From NCBI GenBank assembly GCA_030667105.1, contig DAOUWN010000071.1, positions 1-8,402 of the forward strand: a stretch of 8,402 bases of DNA, given 5' to 3'. Numbering within the stretch: position 1 is the stretch's first letter; every line of letters starts with the position of its first letter. The DNA is from Deltaproteobacteria bacterium. Its GTDB lineage: Bacteria; Desulfobacterota; Desulfobacteria; C00003060. Under the pieces are notes generated by a model. The model was given only the letters and a program-made list of their open reading frames with translations, was not told where the DNA came from and ran no database searches. The position numbers were made by a program, and so were the translations under genes. Positions 6,367-8,402 of this stretch are shown here, piece after piece.

Positions 6367-7218
6367 CTATTTCACTGCCCCGGCAGTGGCTCCTGTTTGC
6401 ATATACTTTTGCACAATAAAGGTAAATATGATCACAGGGATGGAAAGCATCACTGAAATGGCAGCAAGCAGATTGTGCTGCGGTGTCCAAGACAGGATCT
6501 TTTGCAACAACACAGGAAGTGTGGAGAGTTCTCCAAAGGCCAGGAGAAAATACGCAAATATGAATTCGTCCCAGGAAAGCAAGAAGACATATATCGCAGC
6601 GGCAGCCAACCCGGGCAGGGCCACGGGGAGCACTATCCGGGTAAAACTGTAGAACTTGCTCGCACCCAGGATCTGGGCCTGCTCGTCCAAATCTTTGGGA
6701 ATCATTTCAAAGACACCCATGGCAATAAAGATGACATAAGGTGTGGAAAGAAGGGAGTGAGCCATGGCAACACCCAGGACGCTGTTTACCAGTCGAAATC
6801 TTATAAAGGTCTCGACAATGGGAACTACCGAGACAATATCCGGAAAAAGACGAACCGATATGAGCATGGTTGCCAACACCATGATGCCGGGGAATCTGTA
6901 ACGCACCAGGCCGTAGGCCGCAGGGGTTCCGATGGCAAGCGAGATGATCACTGAAAGCAATGCCACCTTCATGCTGGTAAAGGCAGCCGTGATAAACGAG
7001 TCCATGGTGGCCAGACCTTCAAACTGCTCCACGGTCGGATGGTAGGGCCACAAAGGTATAGGCATTCCACCGGTTACCACACTCGAACGATCGCTGATAG
7101 AATATTTGAACATGACAAAGATGGGGGCCAGCACTATCAGAATCATCAAGACAATGCCCGCAAACCATATGATCCTGGTTGCGCTGATCTTTGAAATCGA
7201 GGCGACTTTTTCCCTCAT
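6367..7218 (-). CDS. ABC transporter permease, MalG/UgpE type
   Basis: The second membrane subunit of the CUT1 importer. From ATG 7218 it has 283 residues, typical of MalG-like proteins. About six hydrophobic helices are visible, near residues 17-37, 83-104, 110-135, 147-170, 197-229 and 250-272. The cytoplasmic EAA loop that docks on the ATPase is DEQAQILGAS..RIVLPVALPG at about 178-203. The chosen start overlaps the stop of the first permease as ATGA, the classic coupled arrangement, with GGTGAG just upstream. Two upstream in-frame ATGs (7245 and 7314) would create overlaps of 31 and 100 bases, and their added residues do not look like the family. The 3' end carries a palindrome next to the ATPase start. 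Confidence 0.95.
   Translation of the reverse strand: MREKVASISKISATRIIWFAGIVLMILIVLAPIFVMFKYSISDRSSVVTGGMPIPLWPYHPTVEQFEGLATMDSFITAAFTSMKVALLSVIISLAIGTPAAYGLVRYRFPGIMVLATMLISVRLFPDIVSVVPIVETFIRFRLVNSVLGVAMAHSLLSTPYVIFIAMGVFEMIPKDLDEQAQILGASKFYSFTRIVLPVALPGLAAAAIYVFLLSWDEFIFAYFLLAFGELSTLPVLLQKILSWTPQHNLLAAISVMLSIPVIIFTFIVQKYMQTGATAGAVK
6373..6388 (-). promoter_or_regulatory. Palindrome over the ATPase translation start region
   Basis: CACTGCC-CC-GGCAGTG is a perfect inverted repeat at the end of the MalG-type gene, eight bases before the ATPase ATG (minus strand). In mRNA it can form a 5-bp stem with a 6-base loop covering the place where a ribosome-binding site should be. It could make ATPase translation depend on ribosomes arriving from the permease gene. 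It may also simply reflect the codons for Thr-Ala-Gly-Ala-Val. Confidence 0.35.
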
Positions 7219-8102
7219 ACTCTCACCAACCGTCTTCTGAGCCATTTTAAGACATGAAAAATAAAGATTGTCGATATGATGATCAAAACCAGCAGGACTA
7301 ATGCAATAGCGCACGCCTCATTGGGATTTCTCCATTCATGGTACGCCCTTTCTATAAGGGTTGCCAACAGCGGGTAACTTCCTGCCAGAATAAACGGAAA
7401 AATGAACTCCTTCCAGACTTCAATCGACCGCAAGACCAGCACGGTCGACATGGCCGGGGTCAACAAAGGAAGAGTTATTCTGAAAAACGTCTGATACGCG
7501 TCAGCCCCCAGGGTCTTTGCTGCTTCATACTGGTCTTTTGTAATGGCCTGAAGCCCTGCAAGAATGATCAGCATTGAAATGGGCATGTCCCGCCACACTT
7601 TTCCGAACATGGAGACCATAAGGGCAAAAAAGCCGGATCCCCGCCAGTCCACAGGATGAGATATGACCTGGAAAGGGAAAAAGCCGTATCGTCCCATGAG
7701 GATATCATTGACGTGGCCTCCGGGAAAGTCAAAAATGATATAGAGCATGATGGCCGTGACAATGGCAGGGATTGCCAGGGGAAGAATAAAGAGACTTCTC
7801 GTGATACCCCTTCCCCTAAACTCTCGTACTACAAGAAAGGCGGCTGCCATCCCTATGACAAGCTCAAGCGGCGTGCCAATGAGCGTAAACCAGATGGTGC
7901 GGACTAAGGCGTGTCTGAATTCGGGATTGCTTGAAAGCTCGACAAAATGATAAGCAGTGGGAAAAAGGTCACCCTGGGGACCAACGCGAGTCAAGGCCAA
8001 TGCTACGACCTTGAATAAGATAATTAACAAAAAACCCACCAGATAAAGCGCTGCCGGGGCAAGGATGATGATTCCGAAGAGATTCTTTCTTATGAAACCC
8101 AT
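7215..8102 (-). CDS. ABC transporter permease, MalF/UgpA type
   Basis: The first membrane subunit of the importer, 295 residues. Helices are visible at about 11-37, 69-92, 104-124, 158-184, 219-241 and 263-284. The EAA loop is DQYEAAKTLGADAYQTFFRI followed by TLPLLTP, at about 190-216. The short periplasmic region after the first helix fits the smaller UgpA-like proteins rather than E. coli MalF with its large extra domain. The ATG at 8102 has AAAGG directly before it (only two bases away) and AGG about ten bases away. It follows the substrate-binding protein gene after a 123-base gap and overlaps the next permease as ATGA. It would pair with the MalG-type subunit to form the membrane channel. 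Confidence 0.95.
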   Translation of the reverse strand: MGFIRKNLFGIIILAPAALYLVGFLLIILFKVVALALTRVGPQGDLFPTAYHFVELSSNPEFRHALVRTIWFTLIGTPLELVIGMAAAFLVVREFRGRGITRSLFILPLAIPAIVTAIMLYIIFDFPGGHVNDILMGRYGFFPFQVISHPVDWRGSGFFALMVSMFGKVWRDMPISMLIILAGLQAITKDQYEAAKTLGADAYQTFFRITLPLLTPAMSTVLVLRSIEVWKEFIFPFILAGSYPLLATLIERAYHEWRNPNEACAIALVLLVLIIISTIFIFHVLKWLRRRLVRV

Positions 8103-8168
8103 GACCTTTTGCCTGTCACAGACGGCGGAGTGGGAAAACGGCCCCTTTGGTAGCTGTCAGAGGTCGTC

Positions 8169-8206
8169 AAAAAAAGCAAGTCGTTAGCGGTGAGGTGGAG
8201 CACGAC
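8169..8206 (-). terminator. Weak hairpin with T-tract between binding-protein and permease genes
   Basis: On the minus strand GTCGT (8206-8202) pairs with ACGAC (8184-8180). TTGC and then seven T residues follow (8175-8169). This is a terminator-like or attenuator-like layout in the 123-base gap (8103-8225) after the substrate-binding protein gene. Partial termination there would give more binding protein than permease, as is common in such operons. The stem is short (5 bp) and the loop long (17 bases), so the call is tentative. Nothing else is seen in the gap. Confidence 0.3.
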
Positions 8207-8225
8207 GAATAAGTGTCTTCAAACA

Positions 8226-8402
8226 TTATCGGGGATACTTGTCTCCAAGCACCTCCTTGACCATAGGCACATAAATCCTCTCGATCCTTTCCTGGATATA
8301 ATCCCTGTCCACTTTGCCGTCTTTGCCGTAATTCTTTCTCACAACAATATCATACCACGCCCTCAGATAGATCTTTCCCACATCAGAGTACTCGGGCAGC
8401 AA
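8226..8402 (-). CDS. C-terminal end of probable ABC substrate-binding protein (partial)
   Basis: The last 58 codons of a minus-strand gene that runs off the right edge, ending in TAA at 8228-8226. The peptide begins LLPEYSDVGKIYLRAWYDIV and ends YVPMVKEVLGDKYPR. It is charged and helical with no membrane segment, like the C-terminal helices of family 1 extracellular solute-binding proteins. The tail alone is not diagnostic. The call rests on its position as the first gene before two permeases and an ATPase, which is the usual CUT1 order. The signal peptide and ligand-binding lobes lie outside the window, so the ligand cannot be guessed. Confidence 0.7.
   Translation of the reverse strand: MLPEYSDVGKIYLRAWYDIVVRKNYGKDGKVDRDYIQERIERIYVPMVKEVLGDKYPR

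Noticed and set aside
7219..7314. Upstream starts of the MalG-type permease (7245 and 7314)
   Set aside because: They overlap the MalF-type gene by 31 to 100 bases. The ATGA junction at 7218 gives the normal length and the usual coupled layout.

Overview
The window looks like ordinary chromosome from a Gram-negative bacterium of the Desulfobacterota (deltaproteobacterial) kind. This is inference from protein style, moderate GC and the hisI-hisG-aminotransferase-engB order; no rRNA or other marker is present. There is no phage, CRISPR array, intact insertion sequence or obvious defence island. I do not see a clear undescribed multi-gene system. The odd parts are the spacers and remnants between housekeeping genes.

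Left half, plus strand (1-4057): the last codons of a probable hisI, then hisG (long-form ATP phosphoribosyltransferase), a fold-type I PLP aminotransferase, engB/yihA (ribosome-assembly GTPase) and rtcA (RNA 3'-phosphate cyclase). hisI and hisG are one base apart and the aminotransferase starts next to the hisG stop, so these three look like one transcript. A palindromic cluster of ATGCCTA heptamers (2122-2222) overlaps the aminotransferase stop codon and separates it from engB. engB has no convincing ribosome-binding site of its own.

Middle (4058-5267): rtcA faces a minus-strand gene for a small zinc-ribbon, single-membrane-helix protein of unknown function. Just upstream of that gene on the minus strand, and overlapping its start by eight bases, is the C-terminal half of a HigA-type antitoxin. 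Its N-terminal half and any toxin partner are missing. The sequence between this remnant and the transporter genes carries a 9-bp direct repeat around a 101-bp segment with a small GC-rich hairpin.

Right half, minus strand (5268-8402): a CUT1-type (sugar or polyol class) ABC importer in transcription order: the C-terminal end of a probable substrate-binding protein, a MalF-type permease, a MalG-type permease and a MalK/UgpC-type ATPase. The permeases overlap by an ATGA junction, and the ATPase starts one base after the second permease stops. Together they would form a periplasmic-binding-protein-dependent importer. The substrate cannot be told from this sequence, and the promoter and most of the binding protein lie beyond the right edge.
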